Assembly (NCBI GenBank): GCA_035295125.1
Contig: DATGJP010000064.1
Coordinates: 1-64,000, forward strand
Origin: JAICMB01 sp035295125
GTDB taxonomy: Bacteria > Acidobacteriota > Terriglobia > Bryobacterales > Bryobacteraceae
Direction of reading: 5' to 3'
Length of the DNA stretch: 64,000 nucleotides
Of this stretch, positions 52,082 through 61,465 are shown one piece after another; position 1 is the stretch's first letter, and each line of letters begins with the position of its first letter. A program made the translations under genes and the position numbers. The notes below the pieces were generated by a model that was not told the origin of the DNA, did not search any database, and saw only the letters and a list, made by a program, of their open reading frames with translations.

Positions 52082-53524
52082 TCAGTAAGCTTTGGCGATC
52101 ACGGAGCGGTGAGGGACCTGCTCACCGGTGACGATACACTTCCCGGCGCCGTCGTATTCATCGACCAGCGGGATGCAGCGGACGGTCGCCTTGAATTCCT
52201 TCATACGGGCATCGCACTCGGGATCGTCCTTGATGTGGGCCATGACGAACTTGCCTCCGCCCTTTTCCGCGGTGACCTCGCGCAGGATCGATTCCACTTC
52301 GTCGAGCGAATTGGCCAGGACGGTGTTCGATTTCAAGCGCTGCTTTGCGGCATTGTAGAGATCGGTCTGCATTTGTGCCAGCACGGTGGGAAGGCGCCCG
52401 GCGAGCTCGGACTGAGGCAGGGGCTCCTTCGTGCCGGTGTCGCGGCGTTTGAGAACGATATTGCCGGATGCCAGATCGCGCGGGCCTAATTCGAGCACCG
52501 TCGGAACACCACGGCGCTCCCAGTGGAAGAACTTGGCTCCGGGCGTCTGCCCTTCGCGGTCGTCGATCTTCGCGCCGATGTCCTTCGCGATCTTGTGCGA
52601 GGCTTCGAGGACGCGGCCTTTCTCCTCGTCTTTGCGATAGATGGGCACGAGTACCGTTTTCACGGGCGCCAGCTTAGGCGGCAGCACCAGGCCTTTATCA
52701 TCGGAATGGCTCATGATGAGGCCGCCGATCAGACGCGTGCTCACGCCCCAGCTTGTTTGCCAGACGTAATCGAGCTGGCCGCTTTTGTTCTGATATTGGA
52801 CGTTGAAGGCTTTGCCGAAGTTCTGGCCGAGGTCGTGACTGGTGCCGGCCTGCAGGGCCAGGCCATTTTGCATCATTGCTTCGATGGCGTAGCTGCGCAG
52901 CGCGCCGGCGAATTTTTCGGCACGGCTTTTCATGCCCTTGATGACGGGCATGGCCATGATGTCTTCGGCCACGGCGGCGTAGATGTCGAGGATCTTCAGC
53001 ACTTCCGCCACCGCTTCGTCATGATCGGCGTGCGCGGTGTGGCCCTCCTGCCAGAGGAATTCCGTGGTTCGCAGGAACATGCGGGTTCGCAGCTCCCAGC
53101 GGACTACATTGGCCCATTGATTCACGAGCACCGGCAGATCGCGCCAGCTTTGAATCCACTTCGAGAAGAAGTGGCCGATGATGGTTTCCGACGTCGGGCG
53201 GATGACGTACGGCTCTTCCAGTTCTTTGCCGCCGGCGATGGTGACAACGGCGAGTTCCGGTGAGAAACCTTCGACGTGTTCCGCTTCTTTGTGCAGGAAG
53301 CTTTGCGGGATCAGCAGCGGGAAATAGACATTCTGGTGATTGGTGGCCTTGAAGCGGTCGTCAAAGTCGCGTTGCAGCAGTTCCCAGACGGCATAGCCAT
53401 TGGCCTTGATGACCATGCAGCCCTTGACGATTTCCGCGGGTTCGGCCATGTCTCCGGAGAGGACCACGTCCTGGTACCACGCGGCGAAATCTTGGGCGCG
53501 GGGTGTAATGGGTGATTCAGCCAT
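52082..53524 (-). CDS. proS: Prolyl-tRNA synthetase (ProS type 3, archaeal/eukaryote-like)
   Basis: A 480-residue class II synthetase of the short, editing-domain-less type. Motif 2 region: FLWQEGHTAHADHDEAVAEVLKILDIY; motif 3 lies near GGLIMSHSDDKGLVLPPKLAPV. The catalytic core begins DFAAWYQDVVLSGDMAEPAEIVKGCMVIKANGYAVWE, and the anticodon domain holds VLVPIYRKDEEKGRVLEASHKIAKDIGAKID. The C-terminal domain contains CIPLVDEYDGAGKCIVTGEQVPHRSVIAKAY. The start is at 53524, divergent from the cyclodeaminase-like gene. It ends 6 bp beyond the K+ channel stop, convergent. Confidence 0.96.
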   Translation of the reverse strand: MAESPITPRAQDFAAWYQDVVLSGDMAEPAEIVKGCMVIKANGYAVWELLQRDFDDRFKATNHQNVYFPLLIPQSFLHKEAEHVEGFSPELAVVTIAGGKELEEPYVIRPTSETIIGHFFSKWIQSWRDLPVLVNQWANVVRWELRTRMFLRTTEFLWQEGHTAHADHDEAVAEVLKILDIYAAVAEDIMAMPVIKGMKSRAEKFAGALRSYAIEAMMQNGLALQAGTSHDLGQNFGKAFNVQYQNKSGQLDYVWQTSWGVSTRLIGGLIMSHSDDKGLVLPPKLAPVKTVLVPIYRKDEEKGRVLEASHKIAKDIGAKIDDREGQTPGAKFFHWERRGVPTVLELGPRDLASGNIVLKRRDTGTKEPLPQSELAGRLPTVLAQMQTDLYNAAKQRLKSNTVLANSLDEVESILREVTAEKGGGKFVMAHIKDDPECDARMKEFKATVRCIPLVDEYDGAGKCIVTGEQVPHRSVIAKAY

Positions 53525-53594
53525 ATTTCGTGAGGGTGAATTTTCAGGTTACGACAGTTGAGCCTGTTTACGCGCGACTTCCGGCATTGGCATG

Positions 53595-54533
53595 ATGGGT
53601 CTACGCGTGCGAATCATCGATCTGAATCAAATCCGAAGCGTGCTGGTGTACCCGGAGATCATCAGCCGGATGCGGGACGCCCTTATCGCGCAATCGTGGG
53701 GCGACTGCGAAACACCGATGCCGATGCATCTCGACATCGCGGCGGAGCGGGCTGAGATCCACATGAAATCGAGTTATCGGCGCGGCGGAAAGTATTTCGC
53801 GCTGAAGATCGCCAGCACGTTTCCTGGGAATCCAACGCGCGGATTGTCCACCGGGAACGGAATGATGCTGCTGTCGTCCGCCCAGACAGGAGAGCCAGTG
53901 GCGTTTCTCGCGGATGGCGGCCATCTGACGGACGTGAGAACCGCGGCCGCCTCGGCGATGGTCGCGCGGGAGTTGGGCCGCAAGGACGATGTCATTGGAA
54001 TCCTGGGTACGGGAATCCAGGCGCGATTGCAGGCGCAAATGCACGCCGAAGTGCTGGGATTGTGCGGGATCTGGTTATGGGGGCGCACGAGGGAGAGAGC
54101 CTTAGAGTGCCGGCGCGACCTCGAAACGCTTCTCCCCGGTTGCGAGGTTCGAGTTGCCGGATCTCCGTCGGAAGTTGCTCTCCATTCACGGCTCATCGTT
54201 ACCGCGACAGCATCCCGGAGTCCGCTGTTGTTCGTTGACGATATCGAGCCGGGGACGCACATTTCCGCGGTGGGATCAGATTCGCAGGGCAAGCAGGAAC
54301 TGCACGCCGAGATTCTCCGACAGGCTGCTTTGCTGCTGGTGGATTCGCGAAGTCAATGTGAGAAGCTGGGAGAGTTGCAGCATGCCCGGTCCGAACGGGA
54401 GCGTGCGGCAGAGATTGGCCGATTCTGCGAGGCGCCTCGCGATTGGGCCACGGCTGGGATCAGCGTTGCTGATTTCACGGGGCTCGGCGTCGAGGACTTG
54501 TATATCGCGGAGTACTGTTACGAAAGAGTCTAG
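53595..54533 (+). CDS. Ornithine cyclodeaminase/mu-crystallin-family protein
   Basis: A 312-residue NAD(P)-dependent enzyme; starting one codon earlier at ATG 53592 is equally possible. Family hallmarks are EIHMKSSYRRGGKYFALKIASTFPGNP (substrate Lys), LPxVD-like LADGGHLTDVRTAAASAMVARELGR, Rossmann GILGTGIQARLQAQMHAEV and HISAVGSDSQGKQELHAEIL. Members act as ornithine cyclodeaminase, alanine dehydrogenase, or ketimine and N-alkyl amino acid reductases. The aminotransferase gene follows after 9 bp, so the two probably form one amino-acid pathway; the compound is not known. Confidence 0.92.
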   Translation: MGLRVRIIDLNQIRSVLVYPEIISRMRDALIAQSWGDCETPMPMHLDIAAERAEIHMKSSYRRGGKYFALKIASTFPGNPTRGLSTGNGMMLLSSAQTGEPVAFLADGGHLTDVRTAAASAMVARELGRKDDVIGILGTGIQARLQAQMHAEVLGLCGIWLWGRTRERALECRRDLETLLPGCEVRVAGSPSEVALHSRLIVTATASRSPLLFVDDIEPGTHISAVGSDSQGKQELHAEILRQAALLLVDSRSQCEKLGELQHARSERERAAEIGRFCEAPRDWATAGISVADFTGLGVEDLYIAEYCYERV

Positions 54534-54542
54534 GAGCACACC

Positions 54543-55694
54543 ATGAAAATCGAAACGTTCGAAATGGAGCGGAGGCAGTCGACGTGGGAGAACGTCGTCG
54601 AGATGGATCTGAGCGAGAGCGGCATCCGGCCGGTCAGCTTGCGCGAGCTTGAGGAGATGGGGCTCGATGTCGAGAAGATCATGGACACGCCGCTCGGATA
54701 CAGCCAGTCGAACGGCACAATTCCGCTTCGCGAGCGCCTCGTACAACACTACCCTGGTGCGACGCTCGACCACATCGAAGTGACGAACGGCACTTCCGAG
54801 GCGAACTATATTGTCGGCCTCACGCTGCTGCGCGATGGGGACGAGGTGGTGTTTCAAACTCCGAACTACATGCAGCTTTGGGGGCTACCGCGGAGTTTGG
54901 GGGCGCAGGTACGCCGCTTCCATCTGCAACTCGACCGCGACTGGGAACCCAACTGGGATGAGTTGGACGCGGCGATGAATGCGAAGACGCGATTGGTGTA
55001 CGTCTCAAATCCCAACAATCCGACTGGTTCCGTGCTTTCGGCCGAGGCGATGAAGCGAATCGTCGCGCGGTGCGAGAGCGTGGGCGCCTACCTGCTCGCG
55101 GATGAGGTCTACCTGGGCGCGGAAATCGATTGCGAGCGCACCCGGAGCTTTTGGGGAATGAGCGATCGAGTGATTGTGACCAGCGGGCTATCGAAAGCTT
55201 ATGGGATCCCGGGCGTCCGGATCGGGTGGATTGTCGGACCGACGGATCTCATCGCGGATTGCTGGAGTCAGCACGATTACCTCACAATTGGGCCGAACAA
55301 GATATCAGACGCGGTGGCGCACGTCGCGGTGGAGGCTGCCAATCGCGAGAAGCTGTATGCGCGCACCAGGACGCTGCTGCGCGAGAACCTGGCGATCATG
55401 CGCGAGTGGGTGGAGAGTTTCAACGGGTTCCTCACGTTCCGTGAGCCAAAAGCCGGCGCCTTGTGCCTGGTCCGGTACCATTCGCCGACCCCCAGCTTTG
55501 AATTATCCGAGCGGATTCGCGAGAAGCACAGCGTCCTGATCGTGCCGGGTTCGCAGCTCGGCGTTGAAGGCTTCCTGCGAATCTGGATCGGCGCGAAACC
55601 CGAGTTCCTCAAAGAAGGACTCCGCAGAATCGGCGAAGAACTGCGCGCGGATATGAAGCTCGCGGCTTCTCAGGGTGTGGCTGCTTATTCGTAG
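54543..55694 (+). CDS. PLP-dependent aminotransferase class I/II
   Basis: A 383-residue fold-type I enzyme. LGYSQSNGTIPLRERLVQHYP and TNGTSEANYIVGLTLLRDGDEVVFQTPNY form the cofactor region, and VYVSNPNNPTGSV carries the conserved Asn-Pro. ADEVYLG holds the Asp that contacts the pyridine N, VTSGLSKAYGIPGVRIGWIVGP carries the PLP lysine in SKAYG, and FLRIWIGAKPEFLKEGL supplies the C-terminal Arg. It resembles the capreomycidine-synthase/aspartate-aminotransferase-like group. Pairing with the upstream cyclodeaminase-like gene suggests synthesis or breakdown of an unusual amino acid. The final 10 bp overlap the convergent permease gene. Confidence 0.92.
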   Translation: MKIETFEMERRQSTWENVVEMDLSESGIRPVSLRELEEMGLDVEKIMDTPLGYSQSNGTIPLRERLVQHYPGATLDHIEVTNGTSEANYIVGLTLLRDGDEVVFQTPNYMQLWGLPRSLGAQVRRFHLQLDRDWEPNWDELDAAMNAKTRLVYVSNPNNPTGSVLSAEAMKRIVARCESVGAYLLADEVYLGAEIDCERTRSFWGMSDRVIVTSGLSKAYGIPGVRIGWIVGPTDLIADCWSQHDYLTIGPNKISDAVAHVAVEAANREKLYARTRTLLRENLAIMREWVESFNGFLTFREPKAGALCLVRYHSPTPSFELSERIREKHSVLIVPGSQLGVEGFLRIWIGAKPEFLKEGLRRIGEELRADMKLAASQGVAAYS

Positions 55695-58102
55695 CGCAGC
55701 GCGATGATCGGATCGACGCTTGCCGCGCGGCGAGCCGGCAGGTAGCAGGCGGCAATCGAGACCAGCAACAACAGGCCTCCGACGGCGAGGAAGGTGAGCG
55801 GATCGGTGGCCTGCACGTGGAAGAGCATCGATTTCATGAGGCGCGTCAAGCCGACAGCTCCGGCTGCACCGATTGCGAGGCCCACCAGAACGAGAACCAG
55901 ACCTTGTTTCTCGACGTCGTAAAGCACCTGCCCTTGCCGAGCTCCCAGAGCCATGCGGATACCGATCTCACTGGTACGCTGCGCAACGGTGTAGGACATC
56001 ACGCCGAAGAGACCCAAAGAAGCCAGGAAGAGCGCCGAGACCGCGAAAAAGGCCAGGAGCACCAGCGTGAAACGCCGCTGTGAAACCGACTGCGAAATGA
56101 CGGCGGTCATGGGCTGGATGGCGAAGACCGGCTGGCCGCGATCGATCTTTAGAATGGCCTCTTTCATCGCATTTCCAACCGACAACGGGTCCTGCGAGGT
56201 TCGGGCCACCACCGTGATCGCGGGGACGCCGATAATGCCGGGCTGCTGCATGTAGGCGGCGTAAACCTGAACGGGCGTGTCCTGATCGAGACCGGCGGTC
56301 CGGACATCCGCGACCACGCCCACGATCTCACGCCATTTCGGAGGCGTGCTGAAGCCGATTTCCAGCCGCTTGCCGATTGGGTCCTGGCCTGGAAAATAGC
56401 GATCGACGAGTGTTTGATTCACTACGACGACGAAAGGCGAGCCCGCAATGTCGCTGGAGTTGATGCCGCGCCCGCGGGTGAGCCGCATACCGATGGTTTC
56501 GAAATATCCCGGCGTGATGGTAAAGAAGTTAGCCAGGGGCGCCTGCGCCGGTGTTACCGGCGGGCGGCCTTCGAAGCGCATGATGTAGATAGGGTTGCCG
56601 AGCAGCGGAACGTCGGTGGAAACGCCCGCCTTTTCGACGCCGGGCAGCGCCGATACGCTCTGTAGGATGCCGCGTACCAACTCGGTTTGAAGCCCGTCGT
56701 GCCCCAGGTATTTGGATGTCGCCGGCGCAAGACGCATTGAGATGACGTGCTCGGGATTGAAGCCTGCGTCGACGTGGGCGACCTCGTAAAAACTGCGAAT
56801 CAGGAGCCCGGCGCCGACCAGCAGAATCAAGGCTGCCGAGACTTGAGAGACCACCAGCGCGTTGCGCAGCCCGCTACGGGAACTGGTTCCGCGCGATCCT
56901 TCCTTAAGCAGCGAATTCACGTCGGTGCGGCTCGCGTGCCAGGCCGGCGCCAGGCCGAATACGATTCCGGTTACGACGGAAACCAGAAGTGTGAACTCTA
57001 TGGCCCGGATGTTTAAGGCGACTTCGTTGAGGCGCGGAACACTGGCAGGGGCGAGAGCGAGGAGCCCCTTGAACGCGAGCGCAGCGAACAGCAGGCCCAG
57101 TAGGCCGCCGGCGACTGAAAGGAGCACGCTCTCGGTTAGCATCTGGCGCACGATACGGGAGCGATCGGCTCCGAGCGAATTACGAATCGCGATCTCGCGC
57201 TGCCGGCCCGCGGCCTTCGCCAGAAGCAGGTTCGCGACGTTCGCGCAGGCAATCAACAGGACAAAGGCAACTGCACCCAAAAGGATGAGGAGAGCGGGGC
57301 GAATAGGACCAACACTATCGTCGAGCAGCGAATGGACCTCGGTTCCCGCGTCTCCATCCAGGTCGGGGTACGCCTGGGCGAGGCGGACGCCGATGGTTTG
57401 AAAATCGGAGCGCGCTTTCTCGATCGTCGCGCCATCCTTCAGTCGGCCAATAACACGGAGGCGATGAAAGTCGCGGCGCGCGCGGTCCTGGTCGGGGAGA
57501 GCCAGCGGAGCCCACATCGTGGATTGCAGCGGATAATCGAACCCTTCCGGCATGACTCCGATGATCGTTCTCGTTTTGGCGCCCATTTGCAGGGGCCGGC
57601 CGAGGATGTTCGGGTCGCCGCCAAAACGCTGCCGCCACACGCCGTAACCGATGATTACGACATCGTCCTTTCCCGCCACATTCTCCGATTCGGTGAATGT
57701 GCGCCCCATGCGAGGCGTCACTCCCAGGGCCGCGAAGAACCCGGGATCGCAGATGGCCCCCAGGTAACGCTCCGGTTCGCCCTCGTTTGTTGAAAGCGTG
57801 AAGGTCGCCTGCTGGGAGGCGCCGATGACCGAGAACACCTGGTTCTGCTTGACCCAATCGTAGTAGTTGGCCGGCGCAACCACCAGTTTGGGAAGGTTGC
57901 GCTTCGGGAATGTCTCCCAGACGGTGATCAGGTGTTCGGGATGGGGGAAGGGAAGCGGTCGCAGCAGGACGCCGTCGATAACGCTGAACATGGCGCTATT
58001 GGCGCCGATGCCAAGGGCGAGAGCCAGTACGGCGGTCGTGGTGAATCCCGGATTTTTGCGAAGGGTGCGCAGGGCGTAGTGGACGTCTTGGGAAACGCTC
58101 AT
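55685..58102 (-). CDS. Large FtsX/MacB-type permease (no prefix domain)
   Basis: An 805-residue permease starting MSVSQDVHYALRTLRKNPGFTTTAVLALALGIGANSAMFSVIDGVLLRPLPF. It has two MacB-type halves: the first periplasmic core is about 45-240, FtsX helices include LLIACANVANLLLAKAAGRQREIAIRNSLGADRSRIVRQMLTESVLLS, and the C-terminus is RTSEIGIRMALGARQGQVL to PIIALRYE. It lacks the helical prefix of the copy at 14795 and has no adjacent padR. No ATPase domain is present. The substrate is unknown. A small membrane protein gene starts just upstream on the same strand with a 31-bp gap. Confidence 0.92.
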   Translation of the reverse strand: MSVSQDVHYALRTLRKNPGFTTTAVLALALGIGANSAMFSVIDGVLLRPLPFPHPEHLITVWETFPKRNLPKLVVAPANYYDWVKQNQVFSVIGASQQATFTLSTNEGEPERYLGAICDPGFFAALGVTPRMGRTFTESENVAGKDDVVIIGYGVWRQRFGGDPNILGRPLQMGAKTRTIIGVMPEGFDYPLQSTMWAPLALPDQDRARRDFHRLRVIGRLKDGATIEKARSDFQTIGVRLAQAYPDLDGDAGTEVHSLLDDSVGPIRPALLILLGAVAFVLLIACANVANLLLAKAAGRQREIAIRNSLGADRSRIVRQMLTESVLLSVAGGLLGLLFAALAFKGLLALAPASVPRLNEVALNIRAIEFTLLVSVVTGIVFGLAPAWHASRTDVNSLLKEGSRGTSSRSGLRNALVVSQVSAALILLVGAGLLIRSFYEVAHVDAGFNPEHVISMRLAPATSKYLGHDGLQTELVRGILQSVSALPGVEKAGVSTDVPLLGNPIYIMRFEGRPPVTPAQAPLANFFTITPGYFETIGMRLTRGRGINSSDIAGSPFVVVVNQTLVDRYFPGQDPIGKRLEIGFSTPPKWREIVGVVADVRTAGLDQDTPVQVYAAYMQQPGIIGVPAITVVARTSQDPLSVGNAMKEAILKIDRGQPVFAIQPMTAVISQSVSQRRFTLVLLAFFAVSALFLASLGLFGVMSYTVAQRTSEIGIRMALGARQGQVLYDVEKQGLVLVLVGLAIGAAGAVGLTRLMKSMLFHVQATDPLTFLAVGGLLLLVSIAACYLPARRAASVDPIIALRYE

Positions 58103-58133
58103 ATGAGGCTTCCCTCAGAATAGCGGGTGTCGG

Positions 58134-58577
58134 TTATTCGAGGAACAGCCGGAGGAGGAAACGGAGCGGGCGACCTCCGCAAAGGAGCCACAGGAACAGG
58201 AAAGGGATACCGATGTAAAGCCAGTTGGACTGTATGAAATCGATACTGTCCCCGCCGACAAGGCTCTCTGCCCGTGCCCGCCCCATGACTCGATATGCGA
58301 CCCACGCTAACGCGATCAGGCCGACAAGGACTAACGACGTCCGGGTGGTGAAGGTCCGAAAGATTCGCTTAATAAGGGCGGGGAAGAAGATTACGAGAAG
58401 AGTGAGGCATGTTCCTATGAAGAGCGCCATCAGAACGAGGGCTATCGGCGAGGAGTTCTTCAAGAAAGTGAGAACGCCGGATTTTGGAGGCGCCGTCTCG
58501 GCAAAAAGAGCGGCTTGGGAACACAGCAGCGCGATCAGGCAGAAGATCTGCCCTCGCATCAGCCGGGCTGCGGGCAT
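58134..58577 (-). CDS. Small membrane protein of unknown function
   Basis: A 147-residue product (ATG 58577; 58559 is an alternative). It has an N-terminal leader (about 8-26, QIFCLIALLCSQAALFA) and three further hydrophobic helices (SPIALVLMALFIGTCLTLLVIFFPALI, SLVLVGLIALAWVAYRVMG and WLYIGIPFLFLWLLCGG). No recognised domain. It is placed directly upstream of the large permease gene and could be cotranscribed. Opposite-strand reading of this DNA looks less protein-like. Confidence 0.6.
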   Translation of the reverse strand: MPAARLMRGQIFCLIALLCSQAALFAETAPPKSGVLTFLKNSSPIALVLMALFIGTCLTLLVIFFPALIKRIFRTFTTRTSLVLVGLIALAWVAYRVMGRARAESLVGGDSIDFIQSNWLYIGIPFLFLWLLCGGRPLRFLLRLFLE

Positions 58578-58654
58578 GTCTTGAGCTTATACGAAAAGGG
58601 CCCGGAATATTGCAGGCTGACGCTTGCACTACCCCGGGCGCCTTCTGCGTGAGG

Positions 58655-59074
58655 CTAGTAGCCGGATTCTATTCGGTCTCGCAGATCCCGAAGACGGCTT
58701 AGGTCGTCGTTCAGGACTTCTCGATCCCGATCACCGAGTTGATTCATACTGACGACACGTTCCAGCGTGGCAATCGTATTGTCCAATTCGCGCAGGTTCA
58801 TGTTGCCTGATGTGAATTGCCGTTGCAAATCGCTCAACTGGTTTTCGGCGCGGACGAATCGATAGTGGTCGCTCTCAAAGTAGGGTGAGTTTGCTTCCGC
58901 CCGATCGATATCCGTCCGAACCCGATTGAACATCCGGTTCTCAGAGCCTTCATAGCGTTGATCGTATTGCGGGTACTGATTGTACTGCGGATACTGCTGT
59001 GCGCTTGCCGCGCCGGCGAATCCAAAAACCAGTAATCCACAGCCTACGAGGGTCTTCACTCCAAGGGATTTCAT
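58655..59074 (-). CDS. Secreted protein with Tyr/Gln/Asn-rich N-terminus and helical domain
   Basis: A 139-residue protein with a good Shine-Dalgarno (GGGAGGAATC) and a signal peptide (MKSLGVKTLVGCGLLVFGFAGAASA). The mature start is a short repeat (QQYPQYNQYPQYDQRYEG), followed by a helical, charged domain (MFNRVRTDIDRAEANSPYFESDHYRFVRAENQLSDLQRQF, then LRELDNTIATLERVV to LSRLRDLRDRIESGY). It resembles small periplasmic helical proteins; no function was recognised. It is the only gene on its strand here with such a strong leader and ribosome-binding site. Confidence 0.8.
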   Translation of the reverse strand: MKSLGVKTLVGCGLLVFGFAGAASAQQYPQYNQYPQYDQRYEGSENRMFNRVRTDIDRAEANSPYFESDHYRFVRAENQLSDLQRQFTSGNMNLRELDNTIATLERVVSMNQLGDRDREVLNDDLSRLRDLRDRIESGY

Positions 59075-59267
59075 ATTCTGATTCCTCCCTCACTGGTTAG
59101 ACGTTTCCCGCCGCTCACCTAAGCTCTGACAATCATTAACCCGTTAAGCGGTGGTTAGCGTTCTTCCCTAGCGTTGGGCGGTAAACATTGCCACCCTCGC
59201 GCCGGTCCTTCTTTGATTCACATGAGTTTGCTTCAGCGGCCCATCGTTTGCAAGGGAACAGCCAGTT

Positions 59268-59711
59268 ATGAAGGCACAATCTCGAAGTCGCGGTCTCGTA
59301 TTGGTCTCGGCGCTTTTCGTATCAATGGCATTCGCCGCGGATCATCACATGTTGAATGGCACCTGGAAACTGGTGTCAGCGCAAGGCGGGCCCGCGATTC
59401 AGGGTGGGACCGTCACAATCTACGACCGGGAGCACAATATCTACATCGCTCGAAATTTCATCTTGACCGGCGGGAATGAGACGGTGAATTACAGCTTCAG
59501 TACGGATGGACAGGAAAACAGTTCCATCCACGAGGGCAAGACGACCAAAACCAAGGCCAAGTGGGAGGGCAGGGAATTGGTCGTCTCAGTTAAGCAAGAC
59601 ACCGTGACGTCAACCGAGCGCTTCCGTCTGAATCCGGATGGAACGTTGACGCTGACGGTGGAACGGCCGGGAACCGAGACAACAACTCTCGTTTTTGAGC
59701 GGCGGGAGTAA
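59268..59711 (+). CDS. Small secreted lipocalin-like protein
   Basis: A 147-residue product with a signal peptide (KAQSRSRGLVLVSALFVSMAFA) and a beta-barrel-like mature part: LNGTWKLVSAQGGPAIQGGTVTIYDREHNIYIARNFIL, then YSFSTDGQENSSIHEGKTTKTKAKWEGRELVVSVKQ, and a C-terminal TLTLTVERPGTETTTLVFER. 'GTW' and the alternating strands recall lipocalin-like or lipid-binding exported domains (GxW motif). No partner gene is evident. Confidence is good that it is expressed and exported, less for the fold. Confidence 0.8.
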   Translation: MKAQSRSRGLVLVSALFVSMAFAADHHMLNGTWKLVSAQGGPAIQGGTVTIYDREHNIYIARNFILTGGNETVNYSFSTDGQENSSIHEGKTTKTKAKWEGRELVVSVKQDTVTSTERFRLNPDGTLTLTVERPGTETTTLVFERRE

Positions 59712-59725
59712 GGCGGATTGTTTGT

Positions 59726-59860
59726 ATGAAATCCTTGTTGAACGCATTCTTTGTAGCGGATGGTTGGTGGTGTAGGTTCGCGCATCGGCGGATTACCTGG
59801 CCGCGAAATTCCTTCTACCAGTGCCGCATCTGCGGCCGGCATTATGCGGTGAGATGGTAA
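59726..59860 (+). CDS. 44-residue CxxC mini-protein (tentative)
   Basis: ATG at 59726, stop at 59858-59860. The product begins MKSLLNAFFVADGWWCRFAH and contains C-x-F-x-H plus a C-terminal CRICGRHY (about residues 33-40), ending VRW. The Cys and His spacing could bind zinc. The composition (W, C, H, R) is unlike a chance reading. It starts 14 bp after the lipocalin-like gene's stop. No strong ribosome-binding site is visible, and I cannot name a family. Confidence 0.45.
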   Translation: MKSLLNAFFVADGWWCRFAHRRITWPRNSFYQCRICGRHYAVRW

Positions 59861-59953
59861 GAACGTAGTCACCAGATTGTCATTCTCCTGTCGCTTGTTT
59901 GCAATACAGGCTTGATATTGTGAGGGCTCATCCTTAAGGAGGAGTTCTTCACG

Positions 59954-61465
59954 ATGAAGCTCGGGGCGAAGTGCGCGATTTTGACTTTGGTGGCAGGCTG
60001 TGTGTGCTGGGCGGCCGACGATGCCGCATTCAGCGGGTTTAATCCTGGAAACCTGGTAGTCAGCCGCAGCGTTTACACCGGCGACGCCAGCACGGTTACG
60101 GTGGGTCAGAAGTTGCCCCCGAACTGTCCCGCGACGGCGAAATGCCCGACCGGCACTGCCACCGATAACGGTGCTTATCCGGCCGCCGGAAGCACAAATA
60201 ATGTCTGGAACAACGACAAAGTTGACGGCAGCTTCGGGATCACGTCGCCCATTTTTCTCGACCAGGTTACTCCTGACGGCACGAAGATCAACACACTCGC
60301 CATTCCGACAAGTCTGATCGTCACGAGCTTCAGTTCGAAGTCGGAGATAGCGCTGAATCTGTCGCCGGATGGCGGGACGATTACGTTCATGGGTTATCTC
60401 GCGCCGCCGAACACCTTGGATACATCGAATTCCAATACGCCAGGTGTGGTCGACCCGACGAATCCGGTAGCCGCCGCGAATTACAGAGCGGTCGCACAGG
60501 TATACGCCAGCGGCGCCATACAAATCACAAACACCAACGCCTATAGCGGGAACAACGGACGCGCCGCGATCCAGGCGAACGGATATTTCTATACCGTAGG
60601 CAACTCGAATAACGGTGGTGGAACGCCGGACGACGTTGTTGCTTCGACAGGGGTGCAGATTGTCGTTCCCGGAGAAGTTTCGACGGCAGCTTCGGCGGGG
60701 ACCCACCCCGTAGGCAATTTCTCAATCACGCAGCTTACGGATCCGAGCACTGGCGCACCGTACGCGTCGGATAAAGCGGGCAAGGATAACAACTTTCGCG
60801 GTCTGACGATTTTCAACAACACGCTGTACATCACGAAAGGCAGCGGAAGCAACGGGGTCAACACGGTCTACCAGGTCGGGAATTCACAAAGCCTGCCGAC
60901 CGTTGCAACGGCCGCAAGCGCACCGATCTCGATCCTTCCAGGTTTTCCGACGACCCTGGCGCGCAACGCCGATGCTACCAACCCGTTCGGTATCTGGTTC
61001 GCGGATGCTAAGACGCTGTATGTTGCCGATGAGGGCGATGGCACGGTAGCCAACGCCGCCACCAGCCAGGCTTCGGGGCTGCAGAAATGGAGCAAGGTGA
61101 ATGGCACGTGGCAGCTTGACTACGTGTTGCAGACCGGGTTGGGCCTCGGGGTTCAGTATTCAATTCCTAACTATCCGACGGCTCTGAATCCCGCCACGGA
61201 CGGTCTCCGGAACATTACGGGCCGCGTGAATGGCGACGGCACGGTAACCATTTGGGCAGTCACTTCGACTGTGAGCTCAAACGGCGACCAGGGGGCCGAC
61301 CCCAACAAGCTGGTCGTGGTGACCGATTTGTTGGCGAATCACGATCCGGCGGTTGCCGCACAGGAACCGTTTACGACAATTCTGTCGGCGGGGTACGGTG
61401 AGGTGCTACGCGGCGTATCATTCACGCCCGGTACTACCGAGCATCATCGGCGCGGCAGCCGGTGA
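59954..61465 (+). CDS. Exported beta-propeller-like protein
   Basis: A 503-residue protein with a signal peptide (MKLGAKCAILTLVAGCVCWA) and a ribosome-binding site AAGGAGGAG. Repeated blades read ALNLSPDGGTITFMGYL, RAAIQANGYFYTVGNSNNGGGTPDDV, NFRGLTIFNNTLYITKGSGSNGVNTVYQVG and FGIWFADAKTLYVADEGDG, giving a propeller of roughly 6-7 blades. There are few Cys (PNCPATAKCPTG). No active site was recognised; ligand binding or adhesion is likely. The last 22 bp overlap the convergent polygalacturonase gene, whose neighbourhood is devoted to pectin. Confidence 0.82.
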   Translation: MKLGAKCAILTLVAGCVCWAADDAAFSGFNPGNLVVSRSVYTGDASTVTVGQKLPPNCPATAKCPTGTATDNGAYPAAGSTNNVWNNDKVDGSFGITSPIFLDQVTPDGTKINTLAIPTSLIVTSFSSKSEIALNLSPDGGTITFMGYLAPPNTLDTSNSNTPGVVDPTNPVAAANYRAVAQVYASGAIQITNTNAYSGNNGRAAIQANGYFYTVGNSNNGGGTPDDVVASTGVQIVVPGEVSTAASAGTHPVGNFSITQLTDPSTGAPYASDKAGKDNNFRGLTIFNNTLYITKGSGSNGVNTVYQVGNSQSLPTVATAASAPISILPGFPTTLARNADATNPFGIWFADAKTLYVADEGDGTVANAATSQASGLQKWSKVNGTWQLDYVLQTGLGLGVQYSIPNYPTALNPATDGLRNITGRVNGDGTVTIWAVTSTVSSNGDQGADPNKLVVVTDLLANHDPAVAAQEPFTTILSAGYGEVLRGVSFTPGTTEHHRRGSR

